Assembly (NCBI GenBank): GCA_017959005.1
Contig: JAGDBO010000017.1
Location: 62,001-126,000, forward strand
DNA from: Bacteroidales bacterium
GTDB lineage: Bacteria > Bacteroidota > Bacteroidia > Bacteroidales > UBA932
Direction of reading: 5' to 3'
Length of the DNA: 64,000 bases
The notes under the pieces are model-generated. The model made no database searches and had not been told where the DNA came from. It saw only the letters and a program-made list of their open reading frames with translations. This document shows, one piece after another, positions 42,939 through 51,506 of this stretch; position 1 is the stretch's first letter; the number at the start of each line of letters is the position of its first letter. A program made the translations under genes and the position numbers.

Positions 42939-44150
42939 TTAGTCAACAACCTCAAGGTGAGACACATCCATAGGGAACTGGTAAACCTTTCCGTTAATGA
43001 AGAGGTTTACCAGTACGCTTTTAGCATTAGGTGAATACTTTGCGTAAGCATAACCGGTAATTGAACTCTTAGGCTCAATTGAATAGTTGCGCAGATAACC
43101 TATGTCTGTGTTTAGAATCTTCTCCCTCTGGTCTGCGTAAAAGCCGGATACCAAGATACTTCCAACAATTGCAGACTGGTGGATTAAGAAGGAGGACATA
43201 TCGTAAACGAGGTCTCTCTCCCAGTGGTGACGGTGGTGCGGATTGTGACTGTAATGAACGTTGCTGTTTAGAGCCACTTCCAAAGTTATGGCCGTTGCAA
43301 CTCCGGCCGCCTGTATACCAAAGTTTGCCCAGCCCTGTCTGTTTCTTACTCTGCGGTAGAATTCTTTCTCAGTAAAGAACTTCTCGTCTCCCCTGTTGGT
43401 GTTTATTGTGCTCTGTGAGAAATTGAAGAAAGCACTCTCCTGCGAGTTGTTCTGTATGAAGAGTTCCAACACGTAGTAACGTCCGTAAAACTTTCTGTAC
43501 TTGAGATCTATGGAGACGTACAATCCGTTGATAGCGTATGTCTTCCACGCCTTTCCGTTCTTATCTACAACCACCTTCAAATCTGATGTTGTAACGTCTC
43601 TCCACTTAGGAGCGTTGGATGTTGTATCGTAATCTACAGAGTAGCCGTTACCGGATTTTGTGTAGTAATCGTTTACAAGAACGCCATCTTTATACTCCCA
43701 CTGAGTACAGGTCTCCCCCTTCTCGTCAAAGGTTGTCTTCACTCCGTTGAGAACTCCGTTCTTATAAAACTCATGCTGTTTCATAAGTCCGTTCTCGTAA
43801 TATTCCGTGAATTCTCCATCATTCTGCCCCTCTTTGAAGAATTGCTTTATCCATACTCTTCCGCTCGGATAATAGGCTATAAATGAGCCGTCAAAGATGG
43901 TATTTCCGTCATCTGAAGGATCTACGTATGTAACGGTTCCGCTGGCTCTCAGCGTATTATCAGATGCATAGTAATCGTTAAAGGAGTTGTTCTTCTCCAC
44001 TACCCTGTAGTAATTTGCAGAGTCTCTGCTCATTACACCGTATGAAGATGCGTTGTAGTAATAGATTCCGGCGCATGAGGTATCCTTCTGAGAGTATCCG
44101 AAGGAGAGCGTCAGAAGTATAGTTGCTGCAAGTAAAAACAATCTCTTCAT
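42939..44150 (-). CDS. YwqK/MORN-repeat secreted protein
   Basis: From the ATG at 44150 the protein has 403 residues with a signal peptide (LFLLAATILLTLSFGYSQ). Residues 60-150 hold YwqK-type repeats (FIAYYPSGRVWIKQFFKEGQ, GEFTEYYENGLMKQHEFYKN, GVKTTFDEKGETCTQWEYKD). The C-terminal half (SAFFNFSQSTINTNRGDEKF) I do not recognise. The name YwqK comes from a Bacillus antitoxin, but this repeat occurs in many Bacteroidota secreted proteins, and no toxin partner is seen. Confidence 0.7.
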   Translation of the reverse strand: MKRLFLLAATILLTLSFGYSQKDTSCAGIYYYNASSYGVMSRDSANYYRVVEKNNSFNDYYASDNTLRASGTVTYVDPSDDGNTIFDGSFIAYYPSGRVWIKQFFKEGQNDGEFTEYYENGLMKQHEFYKNGVLNGVKTTFDEKGETCTQWEYKDGVLVNDYYTKSGNGYSVDYDTTSNAPKWRDVTTSDLKVVVDKNGKAWKTYAINGLYVSIDLKYRKFYGRYYVLELFIQNNSQESAFFNFSQSTINTNRGDEKFFTEKEFYRRVRNRQGWANFGIQAAGVATAITLEVALNSNVHYSHNPHHRHHWERDLVYDMSSFLIHQSAIVGSILVSGFYADQREKILNTDIGYLRNYSIEPKSSITGYAYAKYSPNAKSVLVNLFINGKVYQFPMDVSHLEVVD

Positions 44151-44207
44151 AACCATAAGTTTTAGTTCTGAAGAGGATATGAGCAAAAATTATGCTAAAG
44201 GCTAAAA

Positions 44208-44675
44208 TCAGCCGTTTTTAGCTGGAAAATGGTATTCTGTGAGTTCCCCCCCCTCCCCTACGAAAAAGAACTTCTGGTTGGTATTCGGGGAGCGCAGAGA
44301 ACCTCTCTCTTCTATGTAAGGCCCTATCTTTATAAAATCAAAATTGCTCAGCGATATGGAGGGATGAATCTCTTCAAGCCCTGAATACCAGGCGGTTTTT
44401 ATATCGGGATAATTGCTCTTTAGAAAAGAGGCAAGTGAATTTACGGTAGCGGGCTCCTGGTCCCCTCCCATAAAACAGATGCAGGTTATATCTGATTTGT
44501 ACCTCTCCACCAAAAGGGTTAGAAACTTCTCATCCAACAAAACTCCTTCGTCCTTCCAAAGCCAAGGGCTATGGCACCCCTTGCAATGGTTAGGACAACC
44601 GGAGATGTTGAGTGCAAGAGTTACCTCGTCAGGAATTTCCTGACAAACCACATCAAAATTATAACACTTGATCAC
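44208..44675 (-). CDS. nrdG: anaerobic ribonucleotide reductase activating protein
   Basis: NrdG is the radical-SAM enzyme that generates the glycyl radical of NrdD. The 155-residue protein has the iron-sulfur motif CPNHCKGCHSPWLW (CxxxCxxC) and the glycine-rich CFMGGDQEP segment. The start is GTG, six bases after the nrdD stop. The spacing and pairing with nrdD leave no doubt on function. Confidence 0.94.
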   Translation of the reverse strand: MIKCYNFDVVCQEIPDEVTLALNISGCPNHCKGCHSPWLWKDEGVLLDEKFLTLLVERYKSDITCICFMGGDQEPATVNSLASFLKSNYPDIKTAWYSGLEEIHPSISLSNFDFIKIGPYIEERGSLRSPNTNQKFFFVGEGGELTEYHFPAKNG

Positions 44676-44681
44676 TGTAAA

Positions 44682-46877
44682 TTAAGCCTCTACTTTGGCC
44701 TTTTCCTCCACGTAAACTCTCTCGGCCTCAGCCGCTTTAGCAATCGCGTCAACGTCTGTATCCGTAAGAGCCTGTGCAATCTCACCGTGGTCTTTTGCAT
44801 AGAAACGTCTCTCTGCCTCTTTCTGACGAGGAGCGGAGAAGTTGCTTACTCTCTTCATGTATCCTATGATACGGGTGAGGTAGTCAACGTTCTTGCTGTG
44901 GCAGTGAGGACACTCCTTCAGATAACGTTTGTCTATGTGACCGCAATCGTTGCAGATTGTGTTTGGAATATTGAATGTGAAGTAGTTACATCCCTCCTTA
45001 GCAGCAACCTTTAGCAGCTGGCGGTACTGAGTCTTTGAGAGGTGCTCCTCCAGATTCATGTGGAGTGCGCTTCCGCCGGTAAGATGCTCTATGTATTTGC
45101 TTCCGTGGAGTTTGAACTTATCTACTATATTCAGAGTCTTATCCTCTACAATGTAGAAGTAACTGTTGTAGCAATCTCTAGGTACATAGTAACCGTCCTC
45201 TCTATCCCACTTAGCATGCTTAACACCAACGTTTTCTGCAGGTATCATCTCGCAGTTGAACATTGTCTCTTTTGTACGGTACTTCTTGTTGTACTTCTCA
45301 ACCAGACCCAGAACATCCTGAACATATTTAGCATACTCAGGGTTGTCATCAATCTTAATACCCAGGAACTCAGCAGCTTCAACCAAACCGTTGATACCTA
45401 CTGTCAGATACTGACGGCCAATGTTGATGTAACCTGCGTCAAACAGAGGAAGCATTCCCTTTGCCTGGAGGTCTTTAAGATTCTCGTTGTAAGCAAGTTG
45501 CACTTTGTGTACGAGATCTATAACCTCACCCAGGAACTCCATGTAATCCATCTTGTGTTTAACCGCATACTGAATGCAACGGTTGAGGTTGATTGTAAGA
45601 ACGCTCTTAGATCCCGTAGATACTCCGCCGGCTCCCAGTGTATAGCTGAAACCGTTGTCCTGTATCTCGTTACGCAGACGGCAGCAGCTTGAGAGTGAGT
45701 CTGCATTGTCTGAAAGGTAAGTGAAGAATGAGTGACCTTCACTGTACATCTCAGCTGTAAAATCTCCCCACTCCTTATCTTTTATATCTCCGTTCTCTGA
45801 AAGGAGAGCCATAGTCTCAACAGGGAATGTAAGAGGAGTCTTCAGACGCTCTGCGTTGAACCACTTCATAAAGAGTTTCTGCAACCAAGAGAGTGAAGGC
45901 CAATGAGGTGCCGTTCCGTCCGGGAAGCGGAATTCTCCAAAGAGACTCTCAAAGTAGTACTTGTCGTAATATGCTACATTCCAGAACACTGCCTGGAAGT
46001 TTCTTGCACCGGTTGGCTGGTTGATAGAGTAAACTACCTGCTCAAAGCAATCTGTAATTACCTTCTCAATAGTTCTCTTCTTTATGGAGAGATCTACAAC
46101 CTCGTCACCTCTCTTGTAGTAATCCTCACCGTACTCCTTCTGGAGGAAGTAGTTCATATACATCAAGAACTCAGGAGTTGCGCATGCACCGCTAAGCATA
46201 GATGATACAATGAACACCAGGTTAACAAAACCTCCGCAGAATGATTTGAGGTTGGTTGGTTTTGTAGAGTTACCGCCGATGCTCAAAGTTCCGTTCAGAA
46301 GCCAAGGATACATTGTGATACTTGCACAGTAGTTTGCAAGAGATGTCTCATCATTCTTGTAAATGAAGTGCTGTGAGAGAAGCTTTAAGTACTTGTCTGC
46401 AAAGTCTTTACCGTACATATCCTTCAGACGGTCCGTGAGCAGACGACGGTTCAGACGGATAAAGCCCGCCTTTGGAATCTCACCAATAAGGGTAGCTATA
46501 TTCTTATGCTCAACGTTTGCGTTGGCATCATATTTACTTCCGGTTGCTGCATTGTCTGCCTTGCAGTAATTTACAAGGAAATCCAATCTGTCCCTAACAT
46601 CACGATCCTCCGTATGCTTTTGACGATAAAGCATGTATGATTTTGCAATCTGATAGTATTTCTCTTTCATCAATGCTACCTCAACCTGGTTCTGAATATC
46701 TTCAACGCTCATACCGTTGCGAATTCCCACGTGAGATAGAATGATTGTTAAATCTTCATCGGATGCAAAACTACCTGTTGCCAGGAAAGCTTTTCTGATT
46801 GCATTCTTAATCTTCTCAATTGAAAACAGCTCTTGTTTTCCGTCCCTCTTAACAATATTAATCTGACTAGCTGACAT
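44682..46877 (-). CDS. nrdD: anaerobic ribonucleoside-triphosphate reductase
   Basis: NrdD makes dNTPs under anaerobic conditions. The 731-residue protein has an N-terminal ATP cone (NIVKRDGKQELFSIEKIKNA), the catalytic barrel, a zinc site CNDCGHIDKRYLKECPHCHS, and the glycyl-radical segment RIIGYMKR with Gly672. About 55 residues follow the radical site and end in an Ala/Glu-rich tail. It is followed by nrdG and preceded by a well-formed promoter. Confidence 0.96.
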   Translation of the reverse strand: MSASQINIVKRDGKQELFSIEKIKNAIRKAFLATGSFASDEDLTIILSHVGIRNGMSVEDIQNQVEVALMKEKYYQIAKSYMLYRQKHTEDRDVRDRLDFLVNYCKADNAATGSKYDANANVEHKNIATLIGEIPKAGFIRLNRRLLTDRLKDMYGKDFADKYLKLLSQHFIYKNDETSLANYCASITMYPWLLNGTLSIGGNSTKPTNLKSFCGGFVNLVFIVSSMLSGACATPEFLMYMNYFLQKEYGEDYYKRGDEVVDLSIKKRTIEKVITDCFEQVVYSINQPTGARNFQAVFWNVAYYDKYYFESLFGEFRFPDGTAPHWPSLSWLQKLFMKWFNAERLKTPLTFPVETMALLSENGDIKDKEWGDFTAEMYSEGHSFFTYLSDNADSLSSCCRLRNEIQDNGFSYTLGAGGVSTGSKSVLTINLNRCIQYAVKHKMDYMEFLGEVIDLVHKVQLAYNENLKDLQAKGMLPLFDAGYINIGRQYLTVGINGLVEAAEFLGIKIDDNPEYAKYVQDVLGLVEKYNKKYRTKETMFNCEMIPAENVGVKHAKWDREDGYYVPRDCYNSYFYIVEDKTLNIVDKFKLHGSKYIEHLTGGSALHMNLEEHLSKTQYRQLLKVAAKEGCNYFTFNIPNTICNDCGHIDKRYLKECPHCHSKNVDYLTRIIGYMKRVSNFSAPRQKEAERRFYAKDHGEIAQALTDTDVDAIAKAAEAERVYVEEKAKVEA

Positions 46878-46948
46878 AGTGTGAACTCTTTCTTATATTT
46901 AATTTTTAGGTTTGTCTCGTTTCGCAATTAAAAAAGAATTGCGCTGTA

Positions 46949-46981
46949 CAAAAATAAGAATTAAGAAAAGAGAGGTTCAAA
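46949..46981 (-). promoter_or_regulatory. nrdDG promoter
   Basis: On the minus strand TTTG (46981-46978) and TATTTTTG (46956-46949) are 21 bp apart. Just downstream, at 46943-46923, CGCAATT and AATTGCG form a seven-base inverted repeat with a seven-base loop that would lie at the 5' end of the mRNA or serve as an operator. Confidence 0.65.
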
Positions 46982-47127
46982 AGATGAATATAAAGAAATG
47001 AACAAGTTGCTAACAATTTAGTTAATTGCCTGTAAAATCAACAGTTAGGTTGTTACAAAATAATTTATTCACATATGATATCAACTAAAGAAAAAATTGC
47101 TATATTCGTATCCCGTTACATGCATTT

Positions 47128-47214
47128 GGAGAGATGGCTGAGTGGTCTAAAGCGCCCGTTTGGAGGGCGGGTTGGCGGGTAACCGTCACTAGGGTTCGAA
47201 TCCCTATCTCTCCG
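47128..47214 (+). tRNA. tRNA-Ser(GGA)
   Basis: The 87-nt sequence folds as a class II tRNA: acceptor GGAGAGA (47128-47134) with TCTCTCC (47207-47213), D arm GCTGAGTGGTCTAAAGC, anticodon stem CCCGT/GCGGG around loop TTGGAGG (anticodon GGA), a long variable arm, and a T arm GGGTTCGAATCCC. The CCA end is not encoded (GCA follows). The first base of the loop after the stem uses a T:G pair. A 40-bp palindrome begins 11 bp downstream. Confidence 0.92.
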
Positions 47215-47224
47215 CAAAAATAAA

Positions 47225-47264
47225 GAAGATGTAAGCCACAAGCATGCTTGTGGCTTACATCTTC
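47225..47264. repeat. 40-bp perfect palindrome, probable tRNA terminator
   Basis: The left half GAAGATGTAAGCCACAAGCA is the exact reverse complement of the right half, with no loop, over 47225-47264. It is followed by CCATTTTTGC on the plus strand. As RNA it forms a stem of up to 18 pairs, so it can end the tRNA transcript. Such a long perfect palindrome is unusual and marks the edge of the accessory region. Confidence 0.85.
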
Positions 47265-47297
47265 CCATTTTTGCAAAGGCCCCTGCGGCAAGCAGAA

Positions 47298-47545
47298 AGG
47301 GAATGCACAGCGCAGCGAGCACAATCCCTGAAAGGGAATGCGCAGGCGAAGCCGAGCACCATCCCTTGCCACATATACCCGGCAACGGAAATTCCTGATA
47401 ACCACTTATTTAACGACTTGCCTGGTAGCGTTTTTGCGGAGAGGCAATTGCATAAAATACACACTACCAGCTATATACGTTGCACGGCCTCTTGGTGGAT
47501 GCAGAGAGCATGCAGGGAATGCGCAACGCAGCGAGCACAATCCCT
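47298..47545 (+). repeat. three copies of a 32-34 bp repeat
   Basis: Copies at 47298-47329, 47333-47366 and 47514-47545 start AGGGAATGC and end ATCCCT, with a GC-rich core (for example GCAGCGAGCACAATCCCT in the first and third). The ends AGGGA/TCCCT are inverted. No coding region is supported in 47215-47601; the rest is unremarkable. Confidence 0.75.
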
Positions 47546-47601
47546 TCTGAAGATAGAAGAGAACTATAGAACTCTTAAAATGGGACACTTCTCCTATAGT
47601 C

Positions 47602-48606
47602 CTACCCTTTTTCAAGAATATGTAGATACTCTGTCGTTTTAGAAGCCAAATGATTTCTATTCTCTTCTTTATCAGCTCTAAACCTATGATATTCTTTAGA
47701 TACCATATGATACTCACCATAATTTGAAAGTACCTTTTTTATATCAGGAAGAGACATTAACCCCTCGTTATTATAAGATAAGATAATATACTTGAAATCG
47801 GAATCTCTAACCAACTCATTGAAAGAATCTAACACACAACGTTTTCCACAATAAGATGATTTTTTATACTCTCTTAATCCTGTTTTTCCTTTCGGTTCGA
47901 ATGGCTTATATTCAGCAATAGTATTTAGCAAGTGATAATTTGATCCGTATTGTCTTGAATTATAAGGTGGATCCAAATATAGTATATCACCAGATATTCT
48001 TTTAATTAGGACGTTTGCATCTTCGCAATAAACTTCGTGATTATTATCATTTAAAGAAAAAACAGCTGGTTCTATTACAAGTGCTTTCTTCGCTGATGAC
48101 TTTAACGTTTTTAGATAAGCTCCGTATACTGAGGCCGTATTAGCCAATTTATCAGCACTTTCGATTAAACTACTCAGCAAAAAGAAATAAAGGTTTTCTG
48201 AGATTTTTCCAGATGTGTACCAGTTTTCTATTTGTATACGTATCGCATCTATCTTCTTTCCATTTTCATCTGAAAAGTATTGGCGTCCGCTACCACTTCC
48301 TTTGCAATAGTTGTTGTAAATAAAGCCATTAGCTACACCTTCTAAAGAATTAAGGCTATCAATATAAAGGTCTTTATCTGCAATATCTTGATGATTGCCT
48401 ATATAATTGCGATTAAGGACATAACTATAATATTCCCAATCATTTGATATGACCTTCTTAACCCTTGGCTTGAAAGCCCGTCCAACTATTCCTGTCCCAG
48501 CAAAAAGGTCACAAAAAACTATCCCTGACAAGTCTGTTCCTACTAAACTTGAAATAGTCTCCTCGATAAATGGCAAAAGTGAATATTTAGATCCTATATA
48601 ATTCAT
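47602..48606 (-). CDS. D12-class adenine-N6 DNA methyltransferase
   Basis: The 334-residue protein has the D12 (alpha-class) motifs: MNYIGSKYSLLPFIEE (motif X), FCDLFAGTGIVGRAFKP (motif I) and ILYLDPPYNSRQYGSNYHLL (motif IV DPPY). It methylates adenine N6 in a specific site. It is last in a four-gene minus-strand operon with a second methyltransferase and two nucleases, the set expected for a restriction system with an asymmetric site. Base composition is clearly more AT-rich than the flanking genes. Confidence 0.9.
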   Translation of the reverse strand: MNYIGSKYSLLPFIEETISSLVGTDLSGIVFCDLFAGTGIVGRAFKPRVKKVISNDWEYYSYVLNRNYIGNHQDIADKDLYIDSLNSLEGVANGFIYNNYCKGSGSGRQYFSDENGKKIDAIRIQIENWYTSGKISENLYFFLLSSLIESADKLANTASVYGAYLKTLKSSAKKALVIEPAVFSLNDNNHEVYCEDANVLIKRISGDILYLDPPYNSRQYGSNYHLLNTIAEYKPFEPKGKTGLREYKKSSYCGKRCVLDSFNELVRDSDFKYIILSYNNEGLMSLPDIKKVLSNYGEYHMVSKEYHRFRADKEENRNHLASKTTEYLHILEKG

Positions 48607-48608
48607 AA

Positions 48609-49748
48609 TTAGTATACCACATTAGAAAAATGAAGTCTATTGTTTTTAATTGTGTACTCTACATATCTTAATGGAAGGAATCGACCTGTAGAAGATTTAT
48701 TGAATGCTTTAAACTTATTTGACAAATCAGTATTGAGTCCCCCTTTACAACAAACGAGAATAGGCTGTATTATACTTATCCTATTGGGAATGTAGTACTG
48801 TTCAATCCAGTCAATATAGCGACTAATCTGTAAAATATTATCCTCTTTTGCCTGACCTATTTTTAATTCTATTGGAGCAACAATACGCTGGTCGTCTTCC
48901 GCTATAATAGAAAGCATTATATCGATTCTCTGCATCCCAACTCCACAAGAAACCTCATTGCCTATCCATTCTATTATTTTATTGGATATTCCCAAAGCTT
49001 GGTCAATGTTTGAGCACCGCCCAAGTTTCTGTAAAATAAACATTTGCAGATGTGCTTCAAAGGATTTTCCAATCTGAGACTTCTTTAACAATCTAGGTAA
49101 AATATCAAATGTCTCCGTGATACCATTATATTTGGTTCTTAGACAGGTTGGAACTATCGTCCCATTGTCATAAGAATATCCTTTTGAAACTGGGAGTGCC
49201 TTATGATTATTCTCTTTTTGAATAAGATTAAGCAATCTTTCAGATTCATAGATAGTAATCATTGTGTTTCCCCTGTTCCCCTTTAATTTTCTATATATCA
49301 AACTCCATAACATTTGAAATGGTGAAGATATATTTCGAATCTCATCTAAGGCCTTCCATTCAGTAACACCTTCTTTATAAACCTTAAAAGGAAGAATTTT
49401 TACTCTGAAAGTGAGATTCTTACCCAATTCTCTTCGTAGATATTGAGGATTCGTCTTTTTATCTAAAAAAGCATTCCCGGCTGCTTTGAAAACACCAAAA
49501 AACTTTCCCTCTTGTTTAGATGTAGCTTGAAGATAGAAAAAAATCAGATCTCCTTTCCGAATTCTGCAACAGTCCGCCATCATAGATACGAGTCCGCTCT
49601 CTGATGCGTGCATCTTGGATGGATACAATGATGAATTTGAACACTTATTAAAATCCACATCTTTTTCCCCAGCACCTGTTCCAGCGAACAAATATTTAAG
49701 GTGGACCTTGAATGTAGTTTCATCAACTATAAAAATATGCGTTGTCAT
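48609..49748 (-). CDS. putative restriction endonuclease: EVE/PUA-like N terminus, PD-(D/E)XK C terminus
   Basis: The 379-residue protein has an N-terminal part (TTHIFIVDETTFKVHLKYLF, RKGDLIFFYLQATSKQEGKF) that reads like an EVE/PUA-type nucleic-acid-binding domain, with a C-terminal nuclease-like core: QRIDIMLSIIAE with the Asp, then IVAPIELKIGQAKEDN with Glu-x-Lys, followed by QISRYIDWIEQYY, as in DUF91/NucS-like nucleases. I do not recognise a characterised homologue. It abuts the HNH gene with no gap and ends 2 bp before the D12 methyltransferase. Confidence 0.65.
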   Translation of the reverse strand: MTTHIFIVDETTFKVHLKYLFAGTGAGEKDVDFNKCSNSSLYPSKMHASESGLVSMMADCCRIRKGDLIFFYLQATSKQEGKFFGVFKAAGNAFLDKKTNPQYLRRELGKNLTFRVKILPFKVYKEGVTEWKALDEIRNISSPFQMLWSLIYRKLKGNRGNTMITIYESERLLNLIQKENNHKALPVSKGYSYDNGTIVPTCLRTKYNGITETFDILPRLLKKSQIGKSFEAHLQMFILQKLGRCSNIDQALGISNKIIEWIGNEVSCGVGMQRIDIMLSIIAEDDQRIVAPIELKIGQAKEDNILQISRYIDWIEQYYIPNRISIIQPILVCCKGGLNTDLSNKFKAFNKSSTGRFLPLRYVEYTIKNNRLHFSNVVY

Positions 49749-50429
49749 TTATTCTTCCGGATAAAGTTTCTTCATTATGAAATCTGAGGTGTTTTCAGAT
49801 GCTTCCTTTGTGATACGTCTTACACAAGTCTTTCTATATTCCACTGGATCATACTGATAACATCCCTTACAGCCTAATTCTTCTGTATATATCTCATCTC
49901 CTTCATAGAAAGGATAGGGATTCCCCTTTATGTTAGTGGCATTCCAGCGAATATTGGACAGTTTACATTCTTTGCAAATCTGCCTTTTAACATCATTTGC
50001 GGCTTTGCACAGAGGTTGAAAATCTTCTAATCTTTGCGTGTTAATATTTGACACCCTCCAATCATCCTTTCTTCCATCTTTATGGTCTATTTCTATTTTG
50101 GTATTCTCGGAAAAGCCCTTAACTCCTAACATCACACATCGTTGATCTTTATAATAGTCCTTTATCTCTTTTTTGATTGCTTGGTTAAAAGAACTTTCTT
50201 TTCTAAAACCGTTAAGACGTATCGCATCTATAGAATTGCCAGCACTCTTAGACTTATCAAACTCCACGACATATTTCTTTGATAGTGAGGAACTCGCTCT
50301 ACACCAACTACCGCCATTCCCCAGCTGAAGATCTGAATAATCACCAATAAATTCTTTCACAGAAACCCAACGGCTCTCTCCATTCTTATTAGGTTTTGCT
50401 AATCTTAAAAACAATTCCGTTTTAGTCAT
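49749..50429 (-). CDS. HNH-type restriction endonuclease
   Basis: The 226-residue protein has an HNH (beta-beta-alpha-metal) core: KIEIDHKDGRKDDWRVSN with the Asp-His pair, and FQPLCKAANDVKRQICKECK with the conserved Asn. Two CxxC pairs (CKEC and GCKGC) look like a zinc ribbon. An N-terminal part of about 90 residues may hold target recognition. It lies one base behind the first methyltransferase and directly before the EVE-nuclease gene, so it is probably the cognate endonuclease. Confidence 0.78.
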   Translation of the reverse strand: MTKTELFLRLAKPNKNGESRWVSVKEFIGDYSDLQLGNGGSWCRASSSLSKKYVVEFDKSKSAGNSIDAIRLNGFRKESSFNQAIKKEIKDYYKDQRCVMLGVKGFSENTKIEIDHKDGRKDDWRVSNINTQRLEDFQPLCKAANDVKRQICKECKLSNIRWNATNIKGNPYPFYEGDEIYTEELGCKGCYQYDPVEYRKTCVRRITKEASENTSDFIMKKLYPEE

Positions 50430-50430
50430 A

Positions 50431-51219
50431 CTAGTTTATCTTTTTGAAAACAAAAATGTATTCATGCTTAAAGAGGAAATAATCACTTTGAAGTGCCCTG
50501 TATTTCCAAATATCATGAGATCCCAATTTTCCACGATTGCCTTCTATATTTTTTATTACAATACCTTTCATTTTTACAGAAAAGTTTGTTTTAATAGCAT
50601 TCATCATATAAAAAGCCAATGGAACGACTTCACTTTGTTTATATACATCACCTGCAACTATTGCAAAATAACAGTCTTTTTTCAGAAAGTCGAGGCCATT
50701 ACCTATCGCCTTCACAAATTGCTCTAAAAAGATGTCTATTCTAGAGATATTAGACAAATCTCTTTTGTCATTTGTGAACTTAATAATGTCTAAATATGGC
50801 GGATGAGCAATCATAAAGTCTACCTTTTCTACGCCGATTTTAGCACAGGCAGAAGATACTTTTTTCCTAAAAGACACTGAATCAGTAACATCACAGTCAC
50901 AAAGACAGTATTCAACTCTCTTACACTGGTTCATTTTGTCCTCTACAAACTCGAGTATCTGTTTATTAATATCGCAACCAATGTAATTTCTATTTAAACT
51001 CTCACATTCGAATAAAGTAGTCCCACTTCCTGAAAACAATTCAAGAACTGTATCTTTTTCTTTTGAATAACGACGAATTAATTGATTAGGTATTTGAGGA
51101 ATAAAATTACCATGGTAAACATTTGTATGCTTTCCGGATTTTCCCCTCTCACTTATAATCCACAAACTATCAACATTTAAGTCTGTTTCTCTCCAGTTAT
51201 CTTTCAAAAATTCTCCCAT
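50431..51219 (-). CDS. amino-methyltransferase (N4/N6) of the restriction-modification operon
   Basis: The 262-residue protein has motif X (NVYHGNFIPQIPNQLIRRYS), motif I (VLELFSGSGTTLFECESLNR) and motif IV with HPPY in VDFMIAHPPYLDIIKF. The X-I-IV order is that of gamma-like amino-methyltransferases; there is little space for a separate target-recognition domain. Cytosine N4 or adenine N6 cannot be told apart here. It is the first gene of the operon; a TATATTTG motif at 51267-51260 is a candidate -7 element. Confidence 0.82.
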   Translation of the reverse strand: MGEFLKDNWRETDLNVDSLWIISERGKSGKHTNVYHGNFIPQIPNQLIRRYSKEKDTVLELFSGSGTTLFECESLNRNYIGCDINKQILEFVEDKMNQCKRVEYCLCDCDVTDSVSFRKKVSSACAKIGVEKVDFMIAHPPYLDIIKFTNDKRDLSNISRIDIFLEQFVKAIGNGLDFLKKDCYFAIVAGDVYKQSEVVPLAFYMMNAIKTNFSVKMKGIVIKNIEGNRGKLGSHDIWKYRALQSDYFLFKHEYIFVFKKIN

Positions 51220-51381
51220 TCATTTTTAGCATTAAATGTTAAACGTTTTCTACAGGTTTCAAATATACTCACTTTTTTGCAAATAGTGAATACAACGTAC
51301 TTGAGGTTTTACATCTAAGTTTATTTTGTCCAGCCAATTACATTTGAAACGCCCTATCCCATCAACCACCAACAACCGCCC

Positions 51382-51448
51382 GGGTTATCTCCCGGCAGGC
51401 CTGCGGGGAGCTATTGAGGGGCTCTCCTCTGCCTGCCGAGGATAACCC
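51382..51448. repeat. large three-part inverted repeat
   Basis: Outer arms GGGTTATC/GATAACCC (51382-51389, 51441-51448), middle arms GGCAGGC/GCCTGCC (51394-51400, 51431-51437) and inner arms GGGGAGC/GCTCTCC (51405-51411, 51421-51427, one G:U) nest to form a 67-nt hairpin. It lies between the cstA stop and the restriction-modification promoter, so it may end cstA transcripts or be a remnant of a small mobile element. The rest of 51220-51506 holds no gene. Confidence 0.75.
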
Positions 51449-51506
51449 ACTCTGCTTCCTTTTTTATATCTCAAGAACGTTTTATAAGATGCTGACAAAA
51501 GGCTAT

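Noticed and set aside
42939..44150. Toxin-antitoxin system from the YwqK name
   Set aside because: No toxin partner is adjacent and the protein has a signal peptide; the repeat is only MORN-like.
47244..47642. Open frames between tRNA-Ser and the D12 methyltransferase
   Set aside because: They run through the palindrome and the 32-bp repeats and show no protein family features.
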